A stretch of 17,723 nucleotides of DNA, from positions 1-17,723 of the forward strand of contig JBBIOD010000034.1 of NCBI GenBank assembly GCA_037443545.1, in the 5' to 3' direction. Made by a program: the position numbers and the translations under genes. Shown in pieces: positions 6,593 through 16,111 of this stretch. The stretch comes from JASEGV01 sp037443545 (GTDB taxonomy: Bacteria > Bacteroidota > Ignavibacteria > UBA10030 > BY39). The notes under the pieces were generated by a model. The model searched no databases, had not been told where the DNA came from, and saw nothing but the letters and a program-made list of their open reading frames with translations. Every line of letters begins with the position of its first letter. The stretch's first letter is position 1.

Positions 6593-9500
6593 ATGAAAAT
6601 TTTTCAACTCAAAAATATATATATTTTAATCGGCTTCCAATTGCTGATAGTCAGCTCATTGCTCTCTCAATTTAAACCTTTCGAGTTGCACAAGTCGATT
6701 GCTTTTCCCCTAGCCCATCCTGATTCATCCTACCAACTTAAACATCGATATATAATCAAGCAAACAATGAATGTTTCTGTCGGTTCAACACAACTACTAT
6801 TGGGAAAGGATTACATCTGGGATTCTCAAAATAATAAATTAAAATTATTTGAGGAAGCGTTTGAAAAAATAAAAAACGACTCTGCTAATCATTTGTATGT
6901 ATCGTATAAAGTTTTTCCTTTGATTTTTAAAGAAAAATATTTTCGGCGGGAACTTATTATTCGTACAGATAGTGTGAAAGGGAAAATAATCAAGTCAACT
7001 GAATCAGCCTCTGCATTTTCGATAGAGAATATTTTTAGCAAAGAACTGCAGGCAAACGGAAGTCTAACACGCGGCTTCACTGTGGGCAGCAATCGCGATA
7101 TGTCGATCAACTCCGGTTTCCGAATGCAGATGTCGGGAAAATTATCGGAAGATGTAGATGTTACTGCAGCTTTGACTGACGAGAACACTCCGATTCAACC
7201 CGAAGGAAACACGCAAACACTTCAGGAAATTGATAAAGTATTTATCGAGTTGAAAACAAAAAATATGAGTACCACTTTGGGCGACTTCAACATCGGCTAC
7301 GATGGAAACGAATTCGGCCGGATAAATCGCAAACTGCAAGGAGGTATGGCGACTGCAAAATATGATGCTGGTTTTTCGAACAGCAACATAATTTTATCGG
7401 GTGCCGTTACAAAGGGAAAATTCAATACAAATCAGTTTGCGGGAATAGAAGGGGTACAAGGACCGTATCTGCTTTTTGGGAAAAATCAGGAACGCTCAAT
7501 TATCATCGTTGCCGGAAGCGAGCGTGTTTATGTGGATGGCGAGTTGATGAAACGGGGCGATAACAACGACTATATTATCGATTATGCACTTGCTGAATTG
7601 ACTTTCTCATCTAAAAAATTGGTACACGGGAATTCAAGAATTGTAATTGATTTCGAATACACTGACAGGCAATATTCGAGGAACTTTATTTCCGGGAAAA
7701 TTTCTTCCAATTTTTTGCGGGAGAGAATTTCACTTTCAACCACTTTTATACGGGAAGGAGACGATTATGATAACCCTATCGATTTGACGTTGAGCGAAAA
7801 TGATAAAGCTATACTGCGAAATGCGGGAGACGATCGCGCCGGTGCGGCTCAGGATGGAGCAAGTTTTATCGGTACAGGAAAAGGGCAATACATTCGTGTT
7901 GATACGATTATACAAGCACACCCTAAAGTCATCTACCGCTTCGCACCGGGCGTCACAGAGGCTCATTACAGTGTTAATTTTTCTTATGTCGGTGAGGGGC
8001 GAGGTGAATATGCAAAAATCAGCGCCGGGTTCTTTAATTTTGTCGGCCAAGGTTCGGGAAGTTATATGCCAGTGCGGTTTCTTCCATTGCCACAACTTCA
8101 TACTATTTTTGATGTTGATGTAAAATCGGCAGTCACTGATGATTTCAAAATTACAGGTGAAGCTGCTGTTAGCAGTTTAGATGCAAACAGGTTCTCAAAT
8201 ATAAATGATAATGATAATCGCGGAGGCGCTTACAAATTTTCGATGCAATACAATCCGAAACAAGTAAAATTCGGGAATTTGAATTTCGGAACATTCGATT
8301 TAAAATTACTTGAACGCATTGTAACACGTCAATTCCGATCAATAGATCGAATGAGTGATGTTGAATTTGATAGGAAGTGGAATCTTATCCAACCCGCAAA
8401 AACGAACGAAGAAATTACTGAAGGTTCATTGATTTATAATCCGATTAGGGAGCTGTCGATCGGAAGTGGTTACGGACGGATGCGACGAGGCGATTTATTT
8501 ACTTCGGAAAGGTTCGAAGGGAATTTTAGCTTTAGTAAAGTTTCGATGCCTCAGTTTCAATATAAAATTGAATCAATCAATAGCGAGGACAAATTTCTTG
8601 ATTCAAGAAGCAACTGGCTGCGACAAATGGGAGGTGTAGAATTTTCTAAATCAAATTTTACAACAAATTTTAAATACGAAAATGAGATTCGTGAAGCGTT
8701 TTCGATTCAAAAAGATACGATGGTAGCGGGGAGCTTCAGTTTTCAGGAATATTCTCCAAAGATTTTGTTAGGGAATATGTTTAACAGTTCCTTCAGTGTT
8801 GAGTACAAATGGAGGGTTGATAATTTATTTTCGAGGAAGCAAATCCTGAAAGAATCGAATACGTTAACACAGATTTATTCAGCAGCGATGCGTCCGATTT
8901 CAAATTTATCTGCAAATGTAGACGTTACTTACCGGAAGAGGATTTATACAGAGGAATTCAAAAATCAGGCAAGCGGGAATACCGAGACAATTTTGCTCCG
9001 ATGGTTCACAAGGTATGCTGCGTTGAACCGCGGAGTTGAAACTGATTTGTTGTATGATGTTTCTACCCAGAAATCCGCAAAATTGGAACGTGTGTTTCAG
9101 CGGGTCGAAAAAGGAAGCGGATCATATATTTATATCGGAGATATCGACGGTAACGGAATTGCCACAGAAGATGAGTTCAGACCAACACGATTCGACGGCG
9201 ATTATATTTTGCTCACTATCCCTTCCGATAAATTAACACCGGTAGTCGACCTAAAAGCAAATTGGCGGCTGAAACTTGTACCCTCAAAATTTATTTCTAA
9301 TGAAACTCTGGCAGGAAGTATATCAAATATGTTTTCGTTCGAAACTTTTCTCAGGGTAGAAGAAAAATCAACTATACCGGATCCACGGAAAATATATCTA
9401 TTAAACCTAAATTCGTTTTTAAGCGATTCGTTTACTATAAGCGGAAATAGGGGATTTACACAAGACATTAATATATTGGAAAATGACCCGGTTTTCTCGG

Positions 9501-10087
9501 TGCGTTTGAGGTATCAGGAACGGAAAGGGTTAATCCAATATGCAGCCGCTACCGAAAGAAGTTTTAATCGCGATCGTTCGCTGCGTTTACGATGGCAACT
9601 AGTAAAAGAAATATCCAATCAGATTGATTTCGAAAACAAAATCAATCGAGTGGTCGCAAGTCAGGTGAATTATCGTGTGCGAGATATCGGAAGTAATTTT
9701 GTAACATCCGATTGGATGTATCGTCCTGAACCAAAATTTGAATTTGGATTTAAAATTGGTTTAGGAAAATCTGAGAATAAATCAACAACAAATATTACAA
9801 CAGCTAATATTAATATACAAGGTGCACGCATTATTTATTCAATTAAAGATCGTGGGTTGGCTCGTCTTGAATTTAACAGAGAAGAAGTTCAAATTATCGG
9901 GGTCACTCAAAACATTCCTTTTGAGTTGGCGGCGGGCCGTGTTTTGGGAAAAACTTGGCTTTGGAGGTTGGCATTTGAGTATAGAGTTACAAGTTTTATC
10001 CAAACATCAGTCTATTACGACGGCAGAAAAGAAGCTAAACTGAAAACTAACCATCAGATGCGGGGTGAGGTTCGTGCATTTTTTTAA
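6593..10087 (+). CDS. Large outer-membrane beta-barrel protein, distantly SprA-like
   Basis: About 1164 residues from ATG 6593; a TTG at 6581 in frame would add four. The start MKIFQLKNIYILIGFQLLIVSS is a signal peptide. Near residues 165-215 lies a segment with MQMSGKLSEDVDVTAALTDE followed by NTPIQPEGNTQTLQEIDKVF, which I recall from SprA-type and related Bacteroidota surface proteins. The remainder alternates short polar and aromatic strands as in a large barrel and ends in FF after a charged stretch. Numbering from the TTG, glycine-rich motifs recur: GTGKGQY (431), GEGRGEY (471), GQGSGSY (489), KGSGSY (844), the last followed by DIDGNGIATEDEF (854-866), an EF-hand/dockerin-like calcium loop. 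It is much shorter than SprA (~2400), so orthology is doubtful. It sits alone, divergent from the tRNA. Export and outer-membrane location are well supported; function is unknown. Confidence 0.75.
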   Translation: MKIFQLKNIYILIGFQLLIVSSLLSQFKPFELHKSIAFPLAHPDSSYQLKHRYIIKQTMNVSVGSTQLLLGKDYIWDSQNNKLKLFEEAFEKIKNDSANHLYVSYKVFPLIFKEKYFRRELIIRTDSVKGKIIKSTESASAFSIENIFSKELQANGSLTRGFTVGSNRDMSINSGFRMQMSGKLSEDVDVTAALTDENTPIQPEGNTQTLQEIDKVFIELKTKNMSTTLGDFNIGYDGNEFGRINRKLQGGMATAKYDAGFSNSNIILSGAVTKGKFNTNQFAGIEGVQGPYLLFGKNQERSIIIVAGSERVYVDGELMKRGDNNDYIIDYALAELTFSSKKLVHGNSRIVIDFEYTDRQYSRNFISGKISSNFLRERISLSTTFIREGDDYDNPIDLTLSENDKAILRNAGDDRAGAAQDGASFIGTGKGQYIRVDTIIQAHPKVIYRFAPGVTEAHYSVNFSYVGEGRGEYAKISAGFFNFVGQGSGSYMPVRFLPLPQLHTIFDVDVKSAVTDDFKITGEAAVSSLDANRFSNINDNDNRGGAYKFSMQYNPKQVKFGNLNFGTFDLKLLERIVTRQFRSIDRMSDVEFDRKWNLIQPAKTNEEITEGSLIYNPIRELSIGSGYGRMRRGDLFTSERFEGNFSFSKVSMPQFQYKIESINSEDKFLDSRSNWLRQMGGVEFSKSNFTTNFKYENEIREAFSIQKDTMVAGSFSFQEYSPKILLGNMFNSSFSVEYKWRVDNLFSRKQILKESNTLTQIYSAAMRPISNLSANVDVTYRKRIYTEEFKNQASGNTETILLRWFTRYAALNRGVETDLLYDVSTQKSAKLERVFQRVEKGSGSYIYIGDIDGNGIATEDEFRPTRFDGDYILLTIPSDKLTPVVDLKANWRLKLVPSKFISNETLAGSISNMFSFETFLRVEEKSTIPDPRKIYLLNLNSFLSDSFTISGNRGFTQDINILENDPVFSVRLRYQERKGLIQYAAATERSFNRDRSLRLRWQLVKEISNQIDFENKINRVVASQVNYRVRDIGSNFVTSDWMYRPEPKFEFGFKIGLGKSENKSTTNITTANINIQGARIIYSIKDRGLARLEFNREEVQIIGVTQNIPFELAAGRVLGKTWLWRLAFEYRVTSFIQTSVYYDGRKEAKLKTNHQMRGEVRAFF

Positions 10088-10319
10088 TCAATTAACAAAA
10101 ACACTTTAAGGAAATATTTAAGTGAGTTTCACAACGTTTCATAAATCTAAAAAATGGGAAAAAAAATATTTTTTTTAAAATTTTTTTCTAAAAATGTGAA
10201 AAAACTCTTGCATCTATTTTCATTTATGATTATAATTAACGGCAATTTGTTGGAAGTTTAATTGTATAAAATTAAATGTAGCAATTCGAATTTATTTCCT
10301 TAATCGTTAGCAAAAATAG
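10088..10319. other. AT-rich spacer between outer-membrane gene and ogt
   Basis: This 232-bp stretch carries no gene. It contains a perfect A8-T-A-T8 palindrome (10159-10176), a further A/T tract to 10196, and the promoter at 10208-10236. A weak hairpin (10102-10124) just after the upstream stop lacks a T run. Confidence 0.7.
10208..10236 (+). promoter_or_regulatory. Sigma70-type promoter upstream of ogt
   Basis: TTGCAT (10208-10213), a 17-bp spacer and a perfect TATAAT (10231-10236) lie about 80 bp before the ogt start. The A/T tracts at 10159-10196 sit where an UP element would be. It probably drives ogt and perhaps pcrA. It does not match the Bacteroides TTTG/TAnnTTTG pattern. Confidence 0.6.
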
Positions 10320-10901
10320 ATGAAGTTTACTGTTGTGAATCCGTGTGTGGAAAAAACATTTATGAGATCAATGAAAGAAGCTCCAAAAGAAAAAGGAAGA
10401 GTTTATTGTACATCGTTTGATTCTCGCATCGGTCATATTTATATTGCTTCTACAGATTCAGGTTTGTGCCGGGTTAGTATCCCGAAGGAAACGAAAAAAG
10501 ATTTTTTTAATTGGCTGAATGCACATTTCGAGATTGATGCGGTTTTAGAAAACAAATCGAGAAATAAAGAATATATCGAACAGATAAACAGGTATCTAAA
10601 CGGAAAATTAGTGCAATTCACATTCCCACTTGATTTAAAAGGGACACCATTCCAATCTCGCGTGTGGAGAGAATTAAGTAAGATACCTTATGGGACAACG
10701 ATATCGTACCGGCAGCTTGCAAAAAAAGTAGGCGTCCCGAAAGGTTTCCAGGCAGTCGGTCGAGCTAACGGCGCCAACCCGGTTCCGATTGTGGTGCCTT
10801 GTCATAGGGTTATCGGTTCCGACGGCTCGCTGATCGGGTATGCTGCTGGTGTTAAAACAAAAGAATTTTTACTTCGTCTCGAAGGTGGAATTATACTTTA
10901 A
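10320..10901 (+). CDS. ogt: Methylated-DNA--protein-cysteine S-methyltransferase
   Basis: A 193-residue suicide repair protein that transfers alkyl groups from O6-alkylguanine to its own cysteine. The active site is PCHRVIG with Cys161; before it come SYRQLAKKVG (helix-turn-helix region, 129-138) and VGRANGANPVPIVV (146-159, Asn hinge). The C-terminal GSDGSLIGYAAGVKTKEFLL follows the family. There is no Ada-type N-terminal domain, so it is an Ogt/MGMT form. Residue 144 is Gln where many homologues have the nucleotide-flipping Arg (RAVG). The start at 10320 adds about 25 residues before the conserved VYCTSFDSRIGHIYIA; ATG 10362 or 10371 are alternatives. There is no Shine-Dalgarno. It probably shares a transcript with pcrA, which starts about 70 bp downstream. 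Confidence 0.93.
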   Translation: MKFTVVNPCVEKTFMRSMKEAPKEKGRVYCTSFDSRIGHIYIASTDSGLCRVSIPKETKKDFFNWLNAHFEIDAVLENKSRNKEYIEQINRYLNGKLVQFTFPLDLKGTPFQSRVWRELSKIPYGTTISYRQLAKKVGVPKGFQAVGRANGANPVPIVVPCHRVIGSDGSLIGYAAGVKTKEFLLRLEGGIIL

Positions 10902-10971
10902 CGGTTAGCTCCTCCTTATACTCAGTTGAACAGTGGTTTGTGGAGTCAACATTTTATTTATCACTTATTTC

Positions 10972-13209
10972 ATGTCATTTATTAATCAATTAAATTCCGT
11001 GCAACAAAATGCCGCAAAACAGGTCGAAGGACCTGTTATGATAGTTGCAGGAGCCGGAAGCGGCAAAACGAGAGTTCTTACTTACCGCGTTGCTTACCTG
11101 TTAAGCATCGGTGTTCCGCCTTATCAATTTTTAGTTCTCACCTTTACAAATAAAGCTGCCGATGAAATGAAAAAACGAATCGTTTCACTTGTCGGCGATA
11201 AAAGTGCAAGTGCCTGGATAGGTACTTTCCATTCAATGTTTGCCCGCTTACTTCGATACGAAAGCGAGCATATCGGCTTTGGAAAAAATTTTTCTATCTA
11301 TGATACAGACGATAGTTTAAGATTGATAAAAAATATTCAACACGACCTTGAGATTTCCACACAAAGCTTTAAACCTAATGCCATCCGCGCACGAATAAGT
11401 TCAGCCAAAAATAAACTCGTATCCCCCGATCAATTCGGAACAATAGCCAAAGATATTTTTGAAGAGAAGACACACCTTGTTTTCAAGGAATACCAAAAAC
11501 GGCTGAAGCAAAATAATGCAATGGATTTCGACGACCTGCTTCTAAAACCGATTGAGTTATTCGAAAGACATCCGAAAATTCTTTGTAAGTATCAGGATAA
11601 ATTCAGATTTATTCTAGTGGATGAATATCAGGATACAAACCGTGCTCAATATAAATTGATTAAGATGATAGCTGGGAAATACAAAAATATCTGCATAGTT
11701 GGCGATGATGCTCAGAGTATTTATGGTTTTCGGGGCGCAGATATCAGGAATATTTTGGACTTTGAGAAAGATTTTCCAGAAGCCAAAATTTTCCATCTTG
11801 AACAAAATTATCGCTCGACACAAACTATATTAACAGCTGCCGACCAGGTGATCAAAAACAATGTAAACCGTATCGAAAAAACTTTGTGGACAGATAATCC
11901 GAAAGGCGAGCCAATATCTGTTTTAAGTTGCCAGAGCGACACCGACGAAAGCGAAAAGGTAGCGGCAAACATTAAAAAAGCGATATTAAAATACAAAATT
12001 GATTTTCTGAACATTGCCATCCTCTACCGCACGAATGCTCAATCCCGTTCAATCGAAGATGCCCTACGACGTAGTGGAATCCCATATCTGATCATCGGGG
12101 GCATCGAATTTTATAAGCGAAAAGAAATTAAGGATATAATTGCCTACTTACGGCTAATTGTAAATCCGAAAGATGATATCAGCTTTCAGAGGATATTGAA
12201 TTATCCTGTTCGCGGAATCGGGGATGTAACTGTGAATCATCTTATAGCTGTTGCGGAAGAATGCAAATGTTCATTTTTTGAGGCAGTCGATTTCTTAACC
12301 GATGCAAAGGGGGTTTCAAAAAATGCCATTGAAAAATTAAAACAGTTTCGCAAACTCATTCAGAAATTTATAGACCTAAAAACCGTGTTGTCGGCAAGCG
12401 AATTATCCCGGTCCCTCGTAGATGATATCGGTATCTTAAAAGCATTTAAGGAAGAGGGAACTGTCGAATCGCTTTCGCGAATGGAAAACGTTCACGAATT
12501 GCTATCAGCGATAACTGAGTTTTCTGAAAAAAATGAAGACGGTGGACTTGAAGCTTTTCTGCAAGAGGTATCACTCGTTGCAGATGTAGATCGATTGGAC
12601 GATAAACATAATGCTGTAACATTAATGACAGTTCACAGCGCGAAGGGATTAGAGTATGATGTTATCTTTATTATGGGCTTGGAAGAAGGATTGTTTCCAA
12701 TCTTTCAAGCGATACAAAGTACAAACGAAATAGAAGAAGAGCGACGCCTGTTTTACGTAGGAATGACACGCTGTATGCGGAAATTATATTTGAGTTATGC
12801 ATATTCACGCTATCGAATGGGGGAATTAACATATCTAAATCCATCCCGGTTTTTGAAAGAAATAAATGACGGTTTATACATATATGAAAATGGAGCTCTT
12901 CGTAAAGAATCGGGCTTTAATAAAGAACTTGATTTTTTTGATAGACCTACTGAATCGCAAGTTCCTATAAAGAAACCCAAAAACTACAGCGAAAAAAAGC
13001 TAGTGGTTCAACACTTCCGCAAGTATGAAACGCAATCACAAGTCGCCGAAGAATTGCACGTCGGATGCGTTGTAAGGCATTCTACCTTTGGAAACGGAAA
13101 AATACTTCAGTTGAACGGGAACGGTGATGAAACAAGAGCTGTTATCGATTTTGAAAATGTAGGTAGGAAACAATTAATGTTGAAATACGCTGCTTTAGAA
13201 GTTTTATAG
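10972..13209 (+). CDS. pcrA: ATP-dependent DNA helicase, UvrD/PcrA family
   Basis: A superfamily 1A 3'-5' helicase of 745 residues, the usual PcrA/UvrD size, acting in excision repair, replication-fork clearance and transcription-coupled repair. From ATG 10972 the protein opens MSFINQLNSVQQNAAKQ (Q motif). Walker A AGAGSGKT lies at 26-33, DEYQDT at 217-222, GDDAQSIYGFRGAD at 244-257, QNYRST shortly after, VHSAKGLEYD at 554-563, and EEERRLFYVGMTR near 588-600. The last 50 residues (VGCVVRHSTFGNGKIL onward) are the Tudor-like domain that contacts RNA polymerase in PcrA. A GTG at 10933 is in frame but adds 13 residues upstream of the conserved start, so I reject it. It follows ogt and overlaps signals for the next gene: its stop lies within the AGGA of the YihY-family gene. 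Confidence 0.96.
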   Translation: MSFINQLNSVQQNAAKQVEGPVMIVAGAGSGKTRVLTYRVAYLLSIGVPPYQFLVLTFTNKAADEMKKRIVSLVGDKSASAWIGTFHSMFARLLRYESEHIGFGKNFSIYDTDDSLRLIKNIQHDLEISTQSFKPNAIRARISSAKNKLVSPDQFGTIAKDIFEEKTHLVFKEYQKRLKQNNAMDFDDLLLKPIELFERHPKILCKYQDKFRFILVDEYQDTNRAQYKLIKMIAGKYKNICIVGDDAQSIYGFRGADIRNILDFEKDFPEAKIFHLEQNYRSTQTILTAADQVIKNNVNRIEKTLWTDNPKGEPISVLSCQSDTDESEKVAANIKKAILKYKIDFLNIAILYRTNAQSRSIEDALRRSGIPYLIIGGIEFYKRKEIKDIIAYLRLIVNPKDDISFQRILNYPVRGIGDVTVNHLIAVAEECKCSFFEAVDFLTDAKGVSKNAIEKLKQFRKLIQKFIDLKTVLSASELSRSLVDDIGILKAFKEEGTVESLSRMENVHELLSAITEFSEKNEDGGLEAFLQEVSLVADVDRLDDKHNAVTLMTVHSAKGLEYDVIFIMGLEEGLFPIFQAIQSTNEIEEERRLFYVGMTRCMRKLYLSYAYSRYRMGELTYLNPSRFLKEINDGLYIYENGALRKESGFNKELDFFDRPTESQVPIKKPKNYSEKKLVVQHFRKYETQSQVAEELHVGCVVRHSTFGNGKILQLNGNGDETRAVIDFENVGRKQLMLKYAALEVL

Positions 13210-13217
13210 GACAAAAG

Positions 13218-14108
13218 ATGAAACGTAATATAAATACTGCATTTCAAAATACTGTTGACTCGAGTGTGTATTATATTAAAAATTTTTTCAAACATTTGTT
13301 CGACGGTGAACTATTGTTCCTTGCTTCCGGAATTTCTTTTAACGGTGTACTTTGTTTAATTCCGATATTATTATTATTTACCTCGCTGTTTGGTATCGTA
13401 TTAAATTCATCCGAGTTAGGTGTACAAAAGATTCAAGAAATTTTAGCCGCCGCATTCCCTAATCAACCCTACGCACAGAGTATTAAAAACTCAATACAAA
13501 CAATTATCAAAGACATCATCGAGTATCGGAATTCGTTCGGTATCGCCGGTATTGCCATCTTAACTTGGACTGCTACCTCGCTTTTTAGTTCGATGCGAAC
13601 TGCGTTGAACCGGGTTTATAAAATCAAATCTTCAAAACTTATGATATTGACAATTTTAGAAGATTTCATTTGGGTGTTAGTTGTGGGTGTTCTTTTTTTG
13701 GTAATTATTGTTTCAACTTGGATATATTCTCTGTTAACAACTTTGATACACACCATACCAGGATTTTCTGGGGTTGAATTTATGCTTTTTGACGAAGCGA
13801 TTCCTTTTCTGTTAACCGTAGTACTTGCATTCATTATGTTTTTGATAGTTTATCGCTTCATTCCTGATGTGGCTATATCCTGGAGGGCTGCAATAATATC
13901 TTCAATTACTGCAACGATTCTTTGGTTATCGGCAGCTAAGTTATTTGCTTGGTACCTTGAAACGACTCACTCGTTCAGCAATCTATATGGTACATACGCT
14001 TTTTTGTTTGTCCTTTTAATTTGGATCTATTACTCAAGTATTGTATTTATAATAGGCGGAATCGTTGGACAACTTTATCGCGAACGAAATATAGAACAAA
14101 AGATATGA
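13218..14108 (+). CDS. YihY/virulence factor BrkB family membrane protein
   Basis: A 296-residue inner-membrane protein with about six helices (roughly 32-62, 107-127, 148-175, 193-214, 224-245, 257-285). Family features seen: ASGISFNGVLCLIPILLLFTSL in helix 1, SLFSSMRTALNRVYKI (121-136), and YGTYAFLFVLLIWIYYSSIV (257-276). The last helix ends GGIVGQLYRER rather than the common LGAE. The family was once called RNase BN, a name now judged wrong; its function is uncertain. The gene starts 8 bp after pcrA, with AGGA overlapping the pcrA stop, so co-transcription and coupling are likely. It carries no repair-related motif, so the link to pcrA may be only positional. Confidence 0.9.
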   Translation: MKRNINTAFQNTVDSSVYYIKNFFKHLFDGELLFLASGISFNGVLCLIPILLLFTSLFGIVLNSSELGVQKIQEILAAAFPNQPYAQSIKNSIQTIIKDIIEYRNSFGIAGIAILTWTATSLFSSMRTALNRVYKIKSSKLMILTILEDFIWVLVVGVLFLVIIVSTWIYSLLTTLIHTIPGFSGVEFMLFDEAIPFLLTVVLAFIMFLIVYRFIPDVAISWRAAIISSITATILWLSAAKLFAWYLETTHSFSNLYGTYAFLFVLLIWIYYSSIVFIIGGIVGQLYRERNIEQKI

Positions 14109-14158
14109 TAATGTTCCAAATTGACATAAATTCATACTGCAATTTCTTCTGAGGATTC

Positions 14159-16111
14159 ATGACTGCTTCCTTACGTTTCTTCTTATTAATCACATTAATG
14201 ACGATCTTAATTATTGATAGTCGTTCCCAACCGAATGAAAAGATTGATAGATTTGAGATATCGCTTCCATCTGTCGTTCTCAAAGGAATACCTTTTAAAT
14301 TAGAAATTACCGTAATCAACAAATCGGGTAATGTTGTTGAGAATTTTTCTGATTCAGTTTTTCTTCAAAATGTTTTCACCTCCGAAAAAGGGAAACTCAT
14401 TCCTATAAAGCAAAAATTTCAAAACGGAAAATTAATAATCGAAAATGCCGCAGTTAACTATTCCGGCGTTGAAGAGATTAAACTGCAATACAACGAAATC
14501 AAAGTTTCAAAACCACTCCGTTCGATCTCCGGGATTCTCAGCATTTTACCACCACTCCTAGCAATTATTTTAGCGTTGTTAGTTCGTGAAGTTGTTGTTT
14601 CTTTGTTCGCAGGTGTTTGGTTAGGTTCTGCATTAATTTTTAACTTCGATATTTTCAATGGGCTACTCCGAGTTGTCGATCACTTTGTAATCAATTCCGT
14701 TGCAAGTACGAGTCATGTGCAGATTATTGTTTTTAGTTTGTTATTCGGTGGAATGGTGGGGGTGATTTCGAGGAACGGCGGCAGTTTAGGGATTGCAAAC
14801 TTAGTAATTAAATTTGCAAAATCACCGAAACGCGGACAGATTGCAACCTGGGCTTTATCGTTCTTATTTTTCTTTGATGATTATGCCAATGTTCTTATCC
14901 GTGGGAATTTGATGCGACCGATTACAGATAAGCTAAAAGTTTCGCGTGAAAAACTTTCCTACATTGTAGATGCGGGAGCGGCAACCGTTGCGAGCGTATT
15001 CATTATCTCAACCTGGATTGGTTACGAAGTCGGATTAATCGAGCAGGGTCTCAAAAGTATAGGTTATCAGGAAGATGCCTATTCTGTTTTTATTAGTACG
15101 ATTCCTTACAGGTTTTATCCCATTTTAACATTAGTATTTGTTCTATTGGTTGCAGTTACGAATCGCGATTTCGGCTCGATGCTTAAAGCCGAAAGGCGTG
15201 CCCGCTTCGATGCTAAAGTTTTGCGCGACGGGGCTGAACCGGCAGCAAATTTAACCGACCTCGCTGGAAACGAAATTGATTCGAACAAAATCCGTTGGTA
15301 CAATGGGCTATTGCCTATATTCACTGTAATTGTTGTGGCACTTGGCGGATTATATTTCACCGGCGTACAAGCTTTGCAGGAAAACGGTATCAGAGTCTAT
15401 TCGATAGGCGATATTATAAGTAAATCGGATTCATATTCTTCGCTGCTTTGGGCTTCATTCAGCGGAGGGTTTATGGCAATTATTCTTACTGTGTTTCAAA
15501 GAATATTGAGTCTCAAACATTCGGTCGAAGCTTGGTTCAACGGAATCAAATCGATGCTGTTGGCAATTCTGATTCTTGTGTTAGCTTGGTCGATTGGTTC
15601 TGTTACAGAAGAATTGCACACTGCAAACTATCTTGTTCAAGCTTTACGCGGCGCTGTTGAGCCACATTTCTTACCAGTGCTAACTTTTTTGATTGCCGCA
15701 ATCATCAGTTTTGCGACTGGGACAAGTTGGGGAACGATGGCTATAATGATGCCGCTCGTTATTCCGCTCGGTTATACCTTGTCGGTCGATGAAGGCTTGA
15801 AAGCCGAAACTATACAGCTTATTTTGTACGGCAATATCAGCTCGGTGTTGGCAGGGGCAGTTTTTGGCGACCACTGCTCGCCGATTTCTGATACCACAAT
15901 TATGAGCTCGATGTCATCAGCTTGCGACCATATTGACCACGTCCGAACACAATTACCTTACGCAATTATTGTAGGTTTGGTCGGCATGTTGGTCGGTGAC
16001 ATACCTACAGCTTTTGGATTATCGCCATATATCTCAATTGCAATCGGTGTAGTAATTTTAATTATGATCCTGTATATCTTTGGTAAAAAGGTAGGCGAAC
16101 GTTCTGTCTGA
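14159..16111 (+). CDS. nhaC: NhaC-family Na+/H+ antiporter with secreted N-terminal domain
   Basis: A 650-residue secondary transporter of the NhaC (ion transporter) family. The transporter part begins near residue 122 and shows FFFDDYANVLIRG at 237-249, SFATGTSWGT at 517-526, and GDHCSPISDTT at 570-580, the conserved family signatures. About ten or more helices are visible. In front lies an extra segment: a signal-like helix (LRFFLLITLMTILIID) and about 95 residues (25-118) of alternating beta-type sequence, EISLPSVVLKGIPFKLEITV and onward, resembling a small Ig-like domain that would sit in the periplasm. Such extensions are absent from the Bacillus-type NhaC. The start has GAGG four bases upstream. 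It likely exports Na+ (or another organic or cation substrate) for protons; substrate is not determined by sequence. It follows the YihY-family gene by 50 bp. Confidence 0.9.
   Translation: MTASLRFFLLITLMTILIIDSRSQPNEKIDRFEISLPSVVLKGIPFKLEITVINKSGNVVENFSDSVFLQNVFTSEKGKLIPIKQKFQNGKLIIENAAVNYSGVEEIKLQYNEIKVSKPLRSISGILSILPPLLAIILALLVREVVVSLFAGVWLGSALIFNFDIFNGLLRVVDHFVINSVASTSHVQIIVFSLLFGGMVGVISRNGGSLGIANLVIKFAKSPKRGQIATWALSFLFFFDDYANVLIRGNLMRPITDKLKVSREKLSYIVDAGAATVASVFIISTWIGYEVGLIEQGLKSIGYQEDAYSVFISTIPYRFYPILTLVFVLLVAVTNRDFGSMLKAERRARFDAKVLRDGAEPAANLTDLAGNEIDSNKIRWYNGLLPIFTVIVVALGGLYFTGVQALQENGIRVYSIGDIISKSDSYSSLLWASFSGGFMAIILTVFQRILSLKHSVEAWFNGIKSMLLAILILVLAWSIGSVTEELHTANYLVQALRGAVEPHFLPVLTFLIAAIISFATGTSWGTMAIMMPLVIPLGYTLSVDEGLKAETIQLILYGNISSVLAGAVFGDHCSPISDTTIMSSMSSACDHIDHVRTQLPYAIIVGLVGMLVGDIPTAFGLSPYISIAIGVVILIMILYIFGKKVGERSV

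Noticed and set aside
10102..10124. Terminator after the outer-membrane protein gene
   Set aside because: The stem is about 5+2 A/T-rich pairs with a mismatch and has no following T run.
10933..10971. Upstream GTG start for pcrA
   Set aside because: It would add 13 residues ahead of the conserved MSFINQLNSVQ start.
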